Part shown: in pieces, positions 26,714 to 40,233 of the stretch
Position numbering within the stretch: the stretch's first letter is position 1
Layout: the number at the start of each line of letters is the position of its first letter
Origin: Oxytricha trifallax
Lineage: Eukaryota > Ciliophora > Spirotrichea > Sporadotrichida > Oxytrichidae
Direction of reading: 5' to 3'
DNA length: 64,000 nucleotides
Assembly (NCBI GenBank): GCA_000711775.1
Contig: ARYC01017246.1
Coordinates: 62,001-126,000, forward strand
Notes under the pieces: generated by a model
What the model saw: the letters and a program-made list of their open reading frames with translations, nothing else
Told to the model about the DNA's origin: nothing
Databases searched by the model: none
Program-made: the position numbers and the translations under genes

Positions 26714-27880
26714 ATGAATAAAAATTGTAAAATTATAGTATACTCATTTGTACCATTTGACTTAATCATAAAGTTAGTTTCAAAACTTTCAAGTCGCGAA
26801 TGAGATTTATGCAAATATATTCAATACTAAACATTAGAATAAAATTACTCTACAATTATTATGAGAAATTCTTATCAATTCTTGATAAATCTAGATTTCA
26901 TACTTCAAGTATCAATTAGTTTTAAAATAGTATTTTTGGAAATATTCTCCTTTAATAAATTAATGAAGGCACTTCATAAAATCTTAGACAAGCTTTAATG
27001 TGAAAACCTTCTTAAGAAAATAATAATAATTAAATTTAATGCATGCTAATTAAATAGATCTTATAAGAACAATATACCAAATGATATATTAGACATATTT
27101 AAAAAATTTAAGTTTAAGCACACTTTAAGTTTTATAAATTGTGATTTAGAGGATTTTAAATTTTTTAAATTATTCAAGCATGCAGAATAAATTAAACTCA
27201 AATAAACATTTGCTGAAGATTTAAACGCTATCTTCAAAAAAATTAACGATATTTAAATTGTATATTTATCATTACCAGAATTAGACTACGAAACATAAAA
27301 AATGAATTAAATTATTTTTTAGTAATTATATGACTATGAGAGCAGAAGAAATGAACTATTAAATTAAATTAATTATTTTAAGTAGATTAGTGAATTTAAA
27401 AAGGAGATTTAAATAAATATTAAATTATTTAGTTATCACAGTCTTAAAGACCTTTTAATATACTTAGAGTATAATCAAAATGTAAGATAAAAATAAACTG
27501 AAAGAGTAAAATTAAAATTCTTTTTGAGTTTTGATTTTAAATATTAGGATTTACTATAAATAATAAGAAGCTTTAGGAAGCAAAATACAACATTAGAATT
27601 ATACATTCATGAATTATCTAACTTTTATGAAGAAGAACATAAATATATAGTAAGTAAAAACTCTCATAACAATTGCATAAATTTAACAGCTTTGTAGAAT
27701 ATGATTAAATTTTTATCAAAGTAATTGGAGATTACAGTTCAATATAAAGTAACAAACTAAATTAGATTTAGATTTTGCATCATTTTTTAGAAGATAGGAA
27801 ATATAATAATACACCTAAATTTTTAAAGACTGCGATAAAATTTAATAATTAATAAGCTTAGAGACATATAAAAAATTTGA
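26714..27880 (+). CDS. A2: family A protein with TGA at codon 30, otherwise open
   Basis: The start at 26,714 gives MNKNCKIIVYSFVPFDLII and then KLVSKLSSRE. Codon 30 (26,801-26,803) is TGA where A1, A3, A5 and A7 have an Arg codon; DLCKYIQYQT follows in frame. The frame then stays open for 358 codons to TGA 27,878-27,880. By chance such a run would be very unlikely in this composition. A4 and A6 carry TGA at the same codon. It converges tail to tail on C7, 540 bp away. Either the TGA is tolerated (read-through or decoding), or translation starts elsewhere, or the gene died recently. Confidence 0.65.
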
Positions 27881-28420
27881 AGTCTGAAAGAGAATTTCTA
27901 ATTGTTTATTGAATTTATCATTAAAAAATATCTTATTTTTAAAATATAAGATAATAGCTACAAAATTATAATTTTTAAATTATAAATATAATATTTGGCA
28001 AATTATTAAATAAAACAATATTTTATATGATTTATCATTAATTTAAATAAAATAATAATATTTAATTTATTTTTGTTTATGTATATTTATATAAAAACGC
28101 AATAGAATTATTTAAATAAAAACATCCTAAAAATTTAATGTAAATTATTATTTATTAATTAAAAATAATTTAAATAATTGTTAAAAACAGTTTTAAAAAT
28201 TATTAATTATAAAAAGTTATGTACAAATTAATACCTTTTACAATAATATTAACAGATTTATAAGGATCAATTTAACTAAATAATTACAAACTTAAAATTT
28301 TAAGATTATATTAAAAATAAACTTATGTTCTATAGTTCTTATAAAAAATTCTTAATTTTATTAACATTTTATAATTTTTACACTAATTTAGTTCTTATGA
28401 TAGCTTTTTTCAATGCAATA
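27881..28420. other. AT-rich spacer between convergent A2 and C7
   Basis: This 540-bp stretch between two gene tails has no visible feature. Confidence 0.5.
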
Positions 28421-29740
28421 TCAAAATGTCTTTAAAGAAGCCTTTAATTCTAAATAATTACAAACAAAGAGGTTAAATTTTATTACTTGGAGTTACTATT
28501 AATTCTAGCAAGATTCTGTTGTTTTCTTTATTTTTATGGCCAATAAAGATCTTTTCAAGGAACTTGATATTTTATTATATTGGATTTCTTAATATTTCAA
28601 ACAGTTTTGGCTTTTTATTTCTTTTGCCAATAAACTCATAAAATCATTAGACAAATATTTTCTAAAATCTGGAAGCTTGCATTAGAGTGTTTTCTCAGAA
28701 TCAAATATTGAGAATAATGGTGCTATAATTTTAACCTCAAAACTCTTTGGAAAGAAACAGTTGTCTAAGATTTCCCCAATGCATGTTTGAAATCCAAAAA
28801 TTATCTTGAACTTAAAGCTTTTTGAGTAATTTTAAATTAGCAAATTCTTTAACTCATTATATTTCTAAATATCATTAAATTGTATCGTAAGACTATTCAA
28901 CATCTTAAACTAAATTATTTGTTAGTTAGTCAAAGAATATTTAAAACCAAGCTTATCTAATTAGCTTTCATTATAATCTTTTGATTTACAATTTGATTAA
29001 TGAATCAACTTTATTCTCTATACACTTTGCAACTGCAATAGTTACTCTATACAAAATGAATGAATGCACGTATTAATTAATTAAATATTAGTGGCTTACA
29101 CCATATTTCCAATAAATTTAGGATCTGCAATTATTGAGAGATTAAAAACGAATTTTTTTGTTTATAAATTGTGTAGTTTGTCTGCAGTGGAAATTTCGTT
29201 TCTTAATGTTTACAAATTTTGACTATTAGTTAATAAAGCTTATTCATAAATCTTAAACTTAGGTAATAAGTTTAGGCTTGCCGATATTTTTTAGATATAA
29301 ATTTCTTAAGTGTCCAACAAAGGTAATTAAATTTAAATGTTATAGTCAAAACTTTTATCCTGTAAAGTAATCTTTCTTTTCACAATTTTTTAATTGTGAA
29401 AGTTCTCAATGAACTCTATGGAATTAAATTGATGGTTAGTACTGTTTTATTTGTGTAAAAAACTCAATTAAATTTTAGATACTCGATCTTTTGGAAGTGA
29501 TTCAATGAAATAGTCAAAGTATTGAGTTATATTCAAATCTTAATTGATATTTTACTATAAAACATAATGGTTACTGAAATTTTACAAATAATTAATGTCT
29601 ATTTAATAACTTGGTTTCTCTTTGAATGATACATAGAATTCTTATAAGCACTTGTTATTATTCTCCACATTTTTTAATTAAAGAAGATCACTTCTATCCT
29701 TCTTTGATAACTTTGTAAGTTTTTTAAAAGCCTCATTCAT
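28421..29740 (-). CDS. C7: family C protein, intact, 439 aa
   Basis: The frame is open from ATG 29,738-29,740 to TGA 28,421-28,423, 439 codons. It starts MNEAFKKLTKLSKKDRSDL after the shared leader. The landmarks are FSNHYVLQQN near residue 70, DYFIESLPKDRVSKIQLSF near 100, SIIADPKFIGNMV near 225, MLNSLTIQFNDIQKYNELK near 290, ILDNCFFPKSFEV near 335 and the C-terminal VCNYLELKASLKTF. It is rich in Leu, Ile, Asn and Lys, with no transmembrane or signal segment evident. The N-terminus aligns with family D, so C and D are sister families. It is tail to tail with A2 and head to head with B1. Confidence 0.85.
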
Positions 29741-30605
29741 GCTGAAAAATCTAAAGACTTATAGCTTTAAATTTGTAGTCCACTGAATAGATGAGAATAC
29801 TTTATTCAATGTATTACATGCTTTTAAACTTTAGTTAGCAAACATGAATTCTTAGAATTATACCATTTTTTGTTAATTAAATTTAATTAATATTACTATT
29901 TTTTTAAAAAAAATTAATTAATACTTAATAAGTTCTACTTTTATTAAGATTTAAATATTTAAATCTAAGTTTAAATATTAAAGAGACAAATCTCATCGTA
30001 CATGTATTTATATAAAATGATTATTTTTGATAATAAAAATTAAATCAAATTATAAAATATATCAATTTTTTTATTCAAATAAAATACCTATAAATCTATT
30101 AAAATTGAGATTATCCAAAATTTTTAAATAATAAAACTATTTAATATTAATATAAGAAATCAGAATCATATTCTTTATAATAAAAACAAAATAATGTATA
30201 AAATAATATTTTAATGATAGATATTAATATTAATAAAAATTAAAATTATCAAATATTTTTATAATAAAGATATTACTCTTACACACAACAACAATATCAA
30301 AGTCTAATAATATTATGATAAACATTTACAACCTTTAAAATATATTAAAAATACATAATAAAAATGATTTCTAGTATATCAATAATGATATTTTCTTAAC
30401 AGTAATTTTTTAAAGAAATATTTAAATAATATAAAGTTTTTACTTTGTTATTTTTATCAATTTACTTGTAGTATTTTTAGAGTATAAAATAAACTGAAGA
30501 TATGAGAATATTTATATAGATGATAGAAATAAATCTATTTTCAAAGAAATTGATGTCTTGAAACAATATTTAAATTGAAATATATTAGTTTAGGGTATGG
30601 CCCAC
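29741..30605. other. AT-rich region between divergent C7 and B1
   Basis: It lies between head-to-head genes and probably holds promoter sequence. It ends at the left edge of the tandem duplication (ACT at 30,606-30,608). Confidence 0.5.
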
Positions 30606-30960
30606 ACTTCTGATATTCTTAGACTATTATGTTTGAAGTTATTTGAAGTATATTCATACTGTGTGAAGTAAAAAAGTGAAATATTTGATGGATTTTATAT
30701 TAAATTTAAATTATATTAAAGGTATTAATATAAAGGTTCAAATACCATAATTTTTTATAATCTTGTGAAGTTAATATTAGATATTTTAATAAAGTTTAAA
30801 TGTATTCTATGTTAAATAAAGACAATTCCTTATTTTTTATAATTAAATTACTTTTATACTAATTTTTATATTTCAAATATTTAAATGAACGACATTTTTA
30901 TTACTATAAATAAATAAGTAAAATAATTATTTAGAATTTTAAATTAAATTCTTATTAAAT

Positions 30961-32121
30961 ATGAGCAAATTTAAGATACTCTTAGTTACTTCTCAATATT
31001 TAGATAGTTTTACTTTATTCACTAAAATTTTAAAACTTTCAGCAAAATCAAGGAAACAGATGAAACAATTTAAAAAGTTACAATCAAAAGTAAATCGACT
31101 CCACTTGAAATTCATAAATGAATTACCCAAATACTAATAGATTGAAGCAGCTTTTCGGCACTTCAAATATATTAATATAACATTTGAATAAATTACATTT
31201 GAAAAAGAAAACTTCACTCAACTTCTTTACATTTTCAATTAACTCACAGTCAACAAAAAAATTAAATAAATCAAAAAGTTCACATTTTATAAATGCACAA
31301 TTTAAGCCATAAAGTCTTAAGACTTGAATTTTCTTTCAGAAGCTTAAGAGTAATATGAATCTGATACTTTTACGACACAAGAATAGGAACATTATAATTA
31401 TAATGAAATGATCTTAAATGGCTTATCATATTGAAATTGCACAGTATTTAATTCTTGTAAATTATACAATCAACACCTTTTGGATTTGTTTCAGAATTCA
31501 AAATCCTTAGTCCTGAAATTAACAAGCCATTAAGTTTCACCCATTCTAGATAAATTCTATAATTTGGAAAATTTGCAACTAGATTTAGTCATGTTAAATA
31601 ATCAATATATTTAAGATATGTGAGCTATATATAAATTGGGATTCTTCCGGTTAAAGTTTTATGATTTGAGGTAGTTGGTCATTAGAATTCGGTCAATTTA
31701 AGAAATTATGAGAATTGCAGAGCAATTTTAAAGTATAGATACAAATATCACATTAAAGTTTTTACTCTTTAAGAAAGTTAATATACTCGAGTTTGCAAAA
31801 TTATTTTAGACCCAATTTGATCTTTAAGGTTATAAAATCATAATATTATGCAGTTACCTCAAATTTACAATTGACTTTAAATAGTTAGAAGAGCACAATA
31901 ACTCAATACAAAAATATTTAAATTTCATTGAGAATATGAATTTAAACTAAATATTGAGCTTAATAATGAAAGAGTCTAATCTTTCAATTCAAGAATCAAT
32001 TAATGATGCATCTTAAAAATATAAGAGACTTATTATGAGTGATATTTAAATACCAGAACGCCAAATCATTCTCGAATATGATGAGCTATTTATAGATACC
32101 TCCAATATTTTTGTAATGTGA
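30961..32121 (+). pseudogene. B1: family B gene with two in-frame TGAs
   Basis: The start ATG at 30,961 gives MSKFKILLVTSQYLDSFTLF and then TKILKLSAKSRKQM. The frame has no shifts over 386 codons to TGA 32,119-32,121, but TGA occurs at 31,432-31,434 (TGT in B3) and 31,621-31,623 (TAA in B3). Leucine-rich segments such as SKSLVLKLTS and NLENLQLDLVML suggest a leucine-rich-repeat-like fold. The C-terminus LFIDTSNIFVM is strongly conserved across B copies. The function is unknown. B1 is followed 503 bp later by A3 on the same strand. Confidence 0.72.
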
Positions 32122-32624
32122 GAAGTAATTTAATTTATATATTTTAAGTTTTCACAAACTCTTTATTTTTTAGAATATTAAATACTTTTAGAGTTATAAT
32201 CGAATAATTAAAAAGTACAATCTTACTTAAAGATTTTTAAATAATTTATATTACGTTATATTTTTATGTAGATATTTTACAATTAAAAAAACAACATATT
32301 ACATTAACTTTTTTAATATAAGATGGAACAAACATTTGTAATAAATAAAAAATTTAATTTTCTTAAATGAAATCTAGTTTTAATGTATATTTAATTTAGC
32401 AAAAGGTTATTAAAATAATACGGTTTATAAAATCTATAGAGATTTTATTATTAACATAACCTTCATTAAATTTTAAGATCTATCTTAAATGAATTTAGTG
32501 CTTAATTATTGATTATTTAACTATCCATAAATTTTAAAACTAATCACATAAATATTCAAAATTGTGAAATAATTATAAAATAAAACAATAAATCCTTTCT
32601 AATAATTATTATAAATTAATTTCA
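32122..32624. other. AT-rich spacer between B1 and A3
   Basis: Nothing recognisable is seen. In unit 2 the equivalent spacer carries an extra GC-rich segment. Confidence 0.5.
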
Positions 32625-33770
32625 ATGAATAACAATTGTAAAATTATGATTTACTCCTTCTTACCATTTGATCTAATCATAAAATTAATTTCAAAACTTT
32701 CACATGAGGAAAGAGATCTCTGCATACATGTTTAATATCAGACTTCAGAATTAAATTTCTCAACAATTATTATGAAAAATTCTTTGCAAGACACTCAATC
32801 TCTCGATTACATTCTTTAAACATCAAAAAGTATAAAACTAATATTCTTCGAAATACCCTGACATAAAGAGTTAATCTAAACAATGTTAAATATTATGTCC
32901 AAGCTTCAATCTAAATAATTTCTTGAAAAAATAACTGAAATTGAATTCAATGGTTGTGTGATAAAATATACACGGTAAAATGACATTCCAACTTAAATTT
33001 TGGACATATTTAATACTTTCAAATTTAATAAAACTTTAAGCCTGATATATTGTGAATTTTGGAACTTAAGTTTTTTGCAATTATTCAAGCATGCTTCACA
33101 AATTAAATTAATAGAGACCTAAAATCAAGACGAAATGTTCAGCAATTTTAACAATATTTAAAAAGTCTTTTTATCATATCCAAAAAGTGAAGAAGAAGTG
33201 GAGTAAAAAAATCAAATGCTTAATAAAACCGAATAAGACTTTTATAGTAGAAGATATGATCTCTTTAGTAGCATTAATTATTTTAAGCAAATCAGTTAAT
33301 ATGATAAGATAATCTAAATTAGTGTTGAAATGTTTGAATTTTATAACCTTAAAGATCTTTTAATTGATTAAAAGTATTATGAAAACCTAAAAAACAAGTC
33401 AAATACTTGTGCTTTATTGAAAATATTTTTGAATTTTAAACTCGAGCTTGGTGATCTTTAACAAGTCATTAAAAATTTCAGGAAGAAAAACACTACAATA
33501 GAATTGTTTGTCAATGACATATAATATTTCAAAGAAAAACAAGAAAAAGATATGTTTTCTAAAAGGTCTCATATCAATAGAATTAAATAAGCAACTATTT
33601 AGAATATGGTTTAATTTTTATCAGAAAAATTAAAAATTCCTGTCATTTAATAAGAATCAAACTAGAATGGATATAAATATAGAATTTCATTTTAGAAATC
33701 ATGTGATCGGATTATTCGACTGAATTTTAAAAGATTAAATATTCAGTTTGAGAATGTTATAGTTGAGTGA
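32625..33770 (+). CDS. A3: family A protein with TGA at codon 79, otherwise open
   Basis: The start at 32,625 gives MNNNCKIMIYSFLPFDLII and then KLISKLSHEERDLC, the best F-box-like opening in the set. The frame has 381 codons to TGA 33,768-33,770. The only interruption is TGA at 32,859-32,861 (codon 79), which is shared with the duplicate A5. A3 and A5 keep identical length with no indels although they differ at many bases. Conserved blocks include EIEFNGC, LSLIYCEFW, NFRKKNTTIELFV, and a C-terminal LNFKRLNIQFENVIVE. It converges on D1. Confidence 0.68.
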
Positions 33771-35024
33771 AAAATATCAAAATGTTAAATTAGGTACATG
33801 AAACTAAAGTATTATATATGCTCTTTTTTTTCTTTAAATTTTGTTTTAATTTTGATTAGCTCTAACAATTAATTAAAAATCACAATTCTCTAACCTATAT
33901 CCAATATATACAATAATTAATTTAATATGATTCATTTTGTTAATTATTTTTATATGGTAGGTCAATTAAAGTAGTTTAAATAAAAAAAGATCAAAATTTA
34001 GTAAGTATTCTCTATTATAGAATATTATGTTTGAAAATTTTATATTGATACAATCCAAATAGGAGGAGTAAACTATTTTAAAATTTGGAAATTAGCTTTA
34101 TTTTAGGAAATATTAACTTACTCTTTTCTTTGGCGCTATTGTGAAATCAATGTCACTTTATTCAATGAATTTTTAACTTACATAAGAAAAGGAATAAAAT
34201 TTATGATTAAATTGCTAAAAGCTAAAATGTATCTCCCCTGTCCTTATAGATCTGGTAATTAGAAATACATCACTCTCTATAATGCTACTTGTCATTCACT
34301 GTAATAAAATACAAATAGTAAGTTAAAAATTATATATGTATATTTTCATTTGTATTTATAACTATTAAAGATTTTATTTTTAAAATTGTATATTTGTTTA
34401 ACTTATTTTATTTATGAAATGTCATTTTATACATAATTCTGATATAAATTTATGGACAACAAGTGATTTTAAATAAAGTAGAGAGATTAAATTTTATTTT
34501 TTTATATAATCATTTAAAATTGAACATTTTCTAAACTAATGAGAGATTAGCGATTAATATTTATTAAAGTGTATTTAATCAAAATTCCAAAAAGAATATA
34601 AGTGTGAATAATAGCTGTGAGTATGGAGCCTTTATCACATTTTTCTAAACGAATTTTTATTCTAAATAAATTTATCTATAGAAATTTAACCAAGATTCTC
34701 TATAGAGACTTTCAATAAATTTATATAATTTATGATTTATAATAAATATAATTATGATCTAATATACTAGTTAATAACCTTTATTTATTGGAAATATTTC
34801 TAGAATGAAAATAAAATCTAGGAAATAACATTCCCCCTTTTTATTTATTATATATTATAATTATAATTATTTAATTTTTAAAGCAAATTTAAACTGGAAA
34901 ATTTATAATCCAAAATAGAATAAGATCAACTAAATTTTAAATTTCAAAGTGAATAATTAGCGAATTGTTAATAATTAAAAAAATAGTACATTAATGATAA
35001 AAAAAAAAACTATTTTTCACCATG
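33771..35024. other. Spacer between convergent A3 and D1
   Basis: A slightly less AT-rich patch at about 34,100-34,310 is conserved in unit 2 (about 54,570-54,790), but no frame or RNA could be assigned. Confidence 0.45.
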
Positions 35025-36287
35025 TCAATCACCTATTATATTTAATATTGTTTATTAATTTCTTTTCTAATTGGTTAGTTTAACTGTCAAACTAGTTTTA
35101 TTTTTGATATTTTCCATTTACAGTAGAAATTTATACTTTTATTGTGGGGAGCCTAGATCATTTAACATTTTGAACCCATTTAGATTTAAAATTATTGTTA
35201 GATAATGATTTACATTGAAAATAACTTAATTCTCTGTTAGCTTGAGTTTATGTAAAGTGGTTTAATTAAACAAAATTAAATGTGGTAATTTTATCACGAT
35301 TCTCTCAAAGTTTTTGATTTTTGAAAATGTCTTTAGAATTTTTTTTAAATTTACTGGTGTTGCTGAGTTTATCACATTTAATTATAGTTTTTTCAAGGGT
35401 TGCCTAATTTAACAACTTAAATCATGAATTTCATTAAACTATATATCATCAACACTGAAATTCAAATATTAAAGATGCTTAAAATTTTTATAGTCCAGGG
35501 TATTCGGTAAGTTGATTAAAAATTAAAAGTCGGTAGTTTTTACTTTTTCTTGAGTGAAATGAAGAGATTCCAAATTTTTAATAACCTTTAAGAATGTCAG
35601 GTTTTTAAATTTTTCCAATCTTTAAAAAAAAAAGTTAGTGAAAAAAGTATTGATAAGCTCAAGTTTTTGAAGATTAGGGAGTTGTTTTAATAAAGCATTA
35701 TCAAATATTATTGTATTGAAAATTTTCAATTCAAGAATACTAGTTAATTTATACCTATCTTTTAACTGGAAAATTCTTAAAATATTTTCATGATATGATA
35801 TGTAATCCATACTTTATAGATGAATTCCTATAATTGAGTATTAAATGCTTAATTTTTTGAAATCTTCATATTCATTTGTTATATAAAATTTTTTATTTGT
35901 TACAACTTTCTCCATGACTATCTAATTCAAAACAAAATTTGTTGAACTAAGTCTCATAAATTTTCTTAAAAAATTAAGTTTTATATCTTTGATCCCTGAA
36001 ATCTTAAAGCTAATTGATATCATTTAATCTTTTTTAGTTTAAAAAGAATACAATAACATTTTGTAATATGGTAAAAGCCCACTTTTTATATGCTCCTCAT
36101 TTATCAAGAACATATAATGGTTACTGCAATTAGTTATGTACTGTTGTTAATGTGGAATGAATATCGGTTCTTAATTTAGCTATAATATTAAACTATTTTA
36201 TTCTTGATTCCTGTGATTCTTAATTTCTAGAGATAGTTCTCTTTCTTATTTTGATAACTTGCTTATATCTCTAAAGCATTTATTCAT
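35025..36287 (-). CDS. D1: leucine-rich-repeat-like family D protein, intact, 420 aa
   Basis: The frame is open from ATG 36,285-36,287 to TGA 35,025-35,027. It begins MNKCFRDISKLSKQERELSL, homologous to family C, with CSNHYMFL near residue 65. The middle has leucine-rich repeats, for example ILELKIFN then LKQLPNLQKLELINTFF and KFKNLTFLKV (about residues 185-235). The C-terminus is NQKRNQQTILNIIGD. No transmembrane or signal segment is seen. LRR folds usually bind proteins, but no partner can be named. It is tail to tail with A3 and head to head with B2. The duplicate D3 is broken, so D1 may be the working copy. Confidence 0.82.
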
Positions 36288-37522
36288 AGTGAGATAGCTG
36301 TAAATTATAAGTTTCACTCTCTTTTGCTTATTAAGTGTGTTTTATGTCATTTAAAAAAATTTAATTATAATTTAGAATTCACAGAATTATATTTATAAAC
36401 ATAAAAGAATATTTAAACGAATGGTCCTAAAATATTTTACCTCTAACAAATAAATTACCAATCTTAAATATTCAATATAATTTTAAAATTTTATATTTTT
36501 CAATAGATAGATATTGTCTGAGAGAATGTAAAATATTGAAATATTAAAAACATCATTTTTGCTGTTAAAGTATCTTATGCAAAATTTTTTAATTAGCTAT
36601 ATTGTTAGTTAGAAATTTTATTAGGGAATTTCTAAAATGGGCACAAAATACTAAAAGTAAGTCCCCCTCCCGAACTCCTCTCCACAAGCGTCAGGTTTTA
36701 TCACCACCAAATTCTACAATAATCTAAACTTGTTTCTTTTGTTTCGTTTAACCACTCCAAATTCCAAGCCAACTTGCACTACCAATTAAAGTATTGCTAT
36801 ATCTAGACTATTATCCAGTGCTTTCACCAGGTACAGACACACTACAGAACACTGCGATTTTCCTTAATTTTACCAGATACAACTATTAATAAACCCTTTA
36901 TTTCGAATCCTAAACCATATCAAGATTAGTCAATAGACCAATCGTCTTTACAGTAATCCCTAAATTAATTTTCAATAGATATTATAATTAACAATTAGAA
37001 TTAAAAAATGCTCTAAATAAATTGAGGCTGTAGTAAATTTAAATCAAAGACTTAGTGTTTTTTGAGTTATCGTTAAAAATTAGGGTCTAATATTTCATAA
37101 TTACTGAGATATACCAATTAAAATAAAACTTTTAATCATATTTTGAATGAAAAATTGCTTTTCAAAGATATTTATTTTTCTTATTTTAAATTTCATTAAG
37201 GACACTATAAAATTATATTTGGAATATTTGCCATTCTATTTAATAAATAAACAATTAAAAAAAATAAATTATATAAACTAATAAATCCATTTAAAATAAT
37301 AAATAAAATTTATATATTTTATTTATAAATATAAGTTAAATATATTATTATTTTGTTATGCCAATATTGTTATAAGTAATGCATTGAAAAATGTACAAAA
37401 AATAAGTTGGATTTGTATAATTAGAGTTCTAAATATTTTAATTTTAGGAACTATTTTGAATATTTAAATTATTTATGTCTTTTATTAACAAATTACAATT
37501 TATATTATAATAGTTTATTATA
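36288..37522. other. Divergent region between D1 and B2 with a GC-richer island
   Basis: The island at about 36,655-36,965 (starting CCCCCTCCCGAACTCC) is retained in unit 2 at about 57,130-57,425. On the minus strand the unit-1 island reads open for roughly 100 codons, but the unit-2 copy is shifted and stopped, so coding is not supported. It could be a shared promoter element or an old insertion. Confidence 0.5.
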
Positions 37523-38673
37523 ATGAATATCTATAATATTATTGAAGCTGCTTCACTATGTCTAGATAGTTTTACAGTTTACACTAAAATATTAAAAATA
37601 TCCACTAAAATAAGAAGAGAAATGAAAAAATACAAGCATGCTTAATCAAAATAAAATAGATTCTACTTATAATTCAATATTGACTTGCCTAATTACAATT
37701 AAATTGCAGTTCCTTTTCATTATTTTAAATACATTGAACTAACAATAAAATGCATAAATTTTGGGAAATAAAATTTTATGAAACTTTTAAACATATTTAA
37801 TTAGTTGACAAAAAATGATATCATAACTAGAATAAAAAAGATCACTTTTTTCAAGTGTGAAATTATTGCTATGCAATCTTACAATTTAGATTTCTTAAAA
37901 AAGGAGTATAAGCTAAGAAGAAATTAGAATACCACACTTCAAGATTAGTAGAATCAAGCTTACTCTTAAATTGTTACCTCAGGTTTATAATTTTATGGCT
38001 GTATTGTTTTTAATTAGTGCAACTTAAGGAATTAGTTCTTAGTAGACATCTTTTAGAATGCAAAATCTTTAGTCCTCAAATAAACAAATCATAAGATCGC
38101 AAACCTCCTTTAAAAATTCAATAGTTTACAAAATATTCAAGTGGATTTTACTTTATTAGAGACTGCAAGAGAGTTCAAAACAATTTAATCTATGGTTTAA
38201 GTAGAACTAAGTTAATCAATCTCAAAAAACTAGTCATAAGTATGTATTACATTGAAGAAGTAATTGCATTTACAAAGCAATTTCAAAGCTTAAAAATCAA
38301 TGTCATATTAAAGTTTGTAATTTTAGAGGATTTAGATATCACTGAAATTTAGAAGATATTTTCCAATCAACTTGATCTTAAGAAACAGAAAATTCAAATA
38401 ATTTGTAATAGATTGTCTTATAAGATAGACTTTTAATAGCTGAATTAGCATGAAAACAAAATAGGAAATTATTAATAATTTATGGACAACCTTAATTTGA
38501 GTTCACTGCTTCTTTTAATAATGAAAACAACGAATCTTTCAATTCAACAAACAAATAAGAATGACATTTTTGGATACAAGAGACTTGTAATTGGTGATAT
38601 TTGCAAATCAAATAAAATCAAATTAGATTATAGAAAATTACTAATAGACACATCCAATATTATTATAATGTGA
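37523..38673 (+). pseudogene. B2: family B gene with one frameshift in an A-run
   Basis: The start at 37,523 gives MNIYNIIEAASLCLDSFTVY and then TKILKISTKIRREM. The frame is open to about 38,230, where the A6 run at 38,224-38,229 is one base short of the family frame. Beyond it the frame continues with LVISMYYIEEVIAF to MDNLNLSS (38,482) and ends IDTSNIIIM-TGA at 38,671-38,673. There is no in-frame TGA in either part. The run forms A AAA AAC in the upstream frame, the shape of a -1 slippery site, but a simple indel or sequencing error is the likelier explanation. B4 is damaged at the same place. Confidence 0.7.
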
Positions 38674-39081
38674 GTAATTTGATTTTAATATTAATATTAA
38701 TTTATGTTATTTTTTCTCTGATTTAATATTTTTAGGAAACTATGATTTAAAAATTTTTCATTATTTGTAAATGTAAAATTTATATAAATTTATGTTTTTT
38801 ATTTTAAATTAATTAAATGTTTAATAAATACATAAATGATTGTTTCCTATTTTATATATTTTAAAAAAAAAAACTTTCATAAATTTTTATGAAAAATTAG
38901 TTTAGTGATCTAAAAAAAATAATAGTAGTTTGAGGGGAAAACATGAGTATGTAAGTTAATTGAAGTTTTATAAGTATCAGCTTAATTTATTGATTAAATT
39001 ACATTTTTTGAATATTTAAACATGTTTTTAATTATATAAAACAAACTCTATATAATTAAAAATAAAATAAAAAATAATTAA
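38674..39081. other. AT-rich spacer between B2 and A4
   Basis: Nothing recognisable is seen. Confidence 0.5.
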
Positions 39082-40233
39082 ATGAATAAAAATTGTAAAG
39101 TAGTTGTATTTTCATACTTACCTTATAATTTAATTATAAGAATAATTTCAAAACTTTCTAATAATGAGTGAAATTTATGCAAATATATTTAATATCAAAC
39201 TTCAGAGGAAAATATTGCAAAAATTGTTATCACAAATAAAGAAATTGATATCAAATCACTAAATTACATATTGTAATTATAGAATAATTTAAAATTGATA
39301 TTTTATGAGATATACAGTCATAAATATTTAATTAAGTTTATTTGGAGAGTTATCATAAAACTGCATTTATAAAAATGTCTTGATAGCATAAAAGAAATTG
39401 AATTCAACAAATGTAGTGTTTATGCAAATAATTAAAATTGAATTCCAATTTAATTATTTAAATTATTTTAAAAATTTAAGTACTAGGGTACACTTAGTCT
39501 GATATCTAGCTAATTTTATGGTTTTGAAATTGTGTAATTATTCAATCACTCTAAAATAATTAATATCAAAAATACAAGTACAGAAGACTTTTAGAAAATG
39601 TTGAGTAATTTTTATAATGTTCAAAAATTATTTTTCACTTATCCAAGAAATGAAAGTATTAATAAAAAGTAACAATACCTTTAAAATAAAGGTTTATAGA
39701 GAGGTTGTGATTTTAAGTTATTTAATCTTTTTAAGGGACTAAATGAACTTTTAAGTTTGAATGAGAGAAATAGACTTGATTAATTTCACATCGATTTATT
39801 AAATTATTCCGATCTTCGTATTCTATTGATAATCGAAAAAATAAATGGAAATTTCATTTAACATGAAACTAGTACATTATAATACTAAATGATTTTAAAA
39901 TTCAAAATTACTTTGTAAAATTTAACTGTAATTTTGTAAAATTTTAAGAGAAAGAACTATATTTTAGAATTTTTTGTTGATGACTTAATTTATTTGAAAA
40001 AGCAAAAATAAATTCAAGTAAACTAAGATGCTCATAATAAATATATTAAAAATCATTCTATGAAAAATATGATTAAATACTTAACAAAAATATTAAAAAT
40101 TCCTATTTACTGTAAAAAATCAAATTTAAAAGACTATAGATTTTGCTTAATTTTTGAAAAATCAGAGAATCGATTAGTACATTTGAACTTTAATAGATTA
40201 AAAATTAATTTTTAGAATATTGTTATTGATTGA
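39082..40233 (+). pseudogene. A4: family A gene with two in-frame TGAs
   Basis: The start at 39,082 gives MNKNCKVVVFSYLPYNLII. The frame has 383 codons to TGA 40,231-40,233 with no shifts. TGA occurs at 39,169-39,171 (codon 30, shared with A2 and A6) and 39,439-39,441 (codon 120, TAA in A6). Length and phase are identical to its duplicate A6. The C-terminus SENRLVHLNFNRLKINFQN is conserved. The second TGA is private to this copy and probably a later mutation. Confidence 0.7.

Noticed and set aside
34100-34310. Possible gene in the A3-D1 spacer, conserved in unit 2
   Set aside because: No frame is shared between the two units; conservation is explained by the duplication itself.
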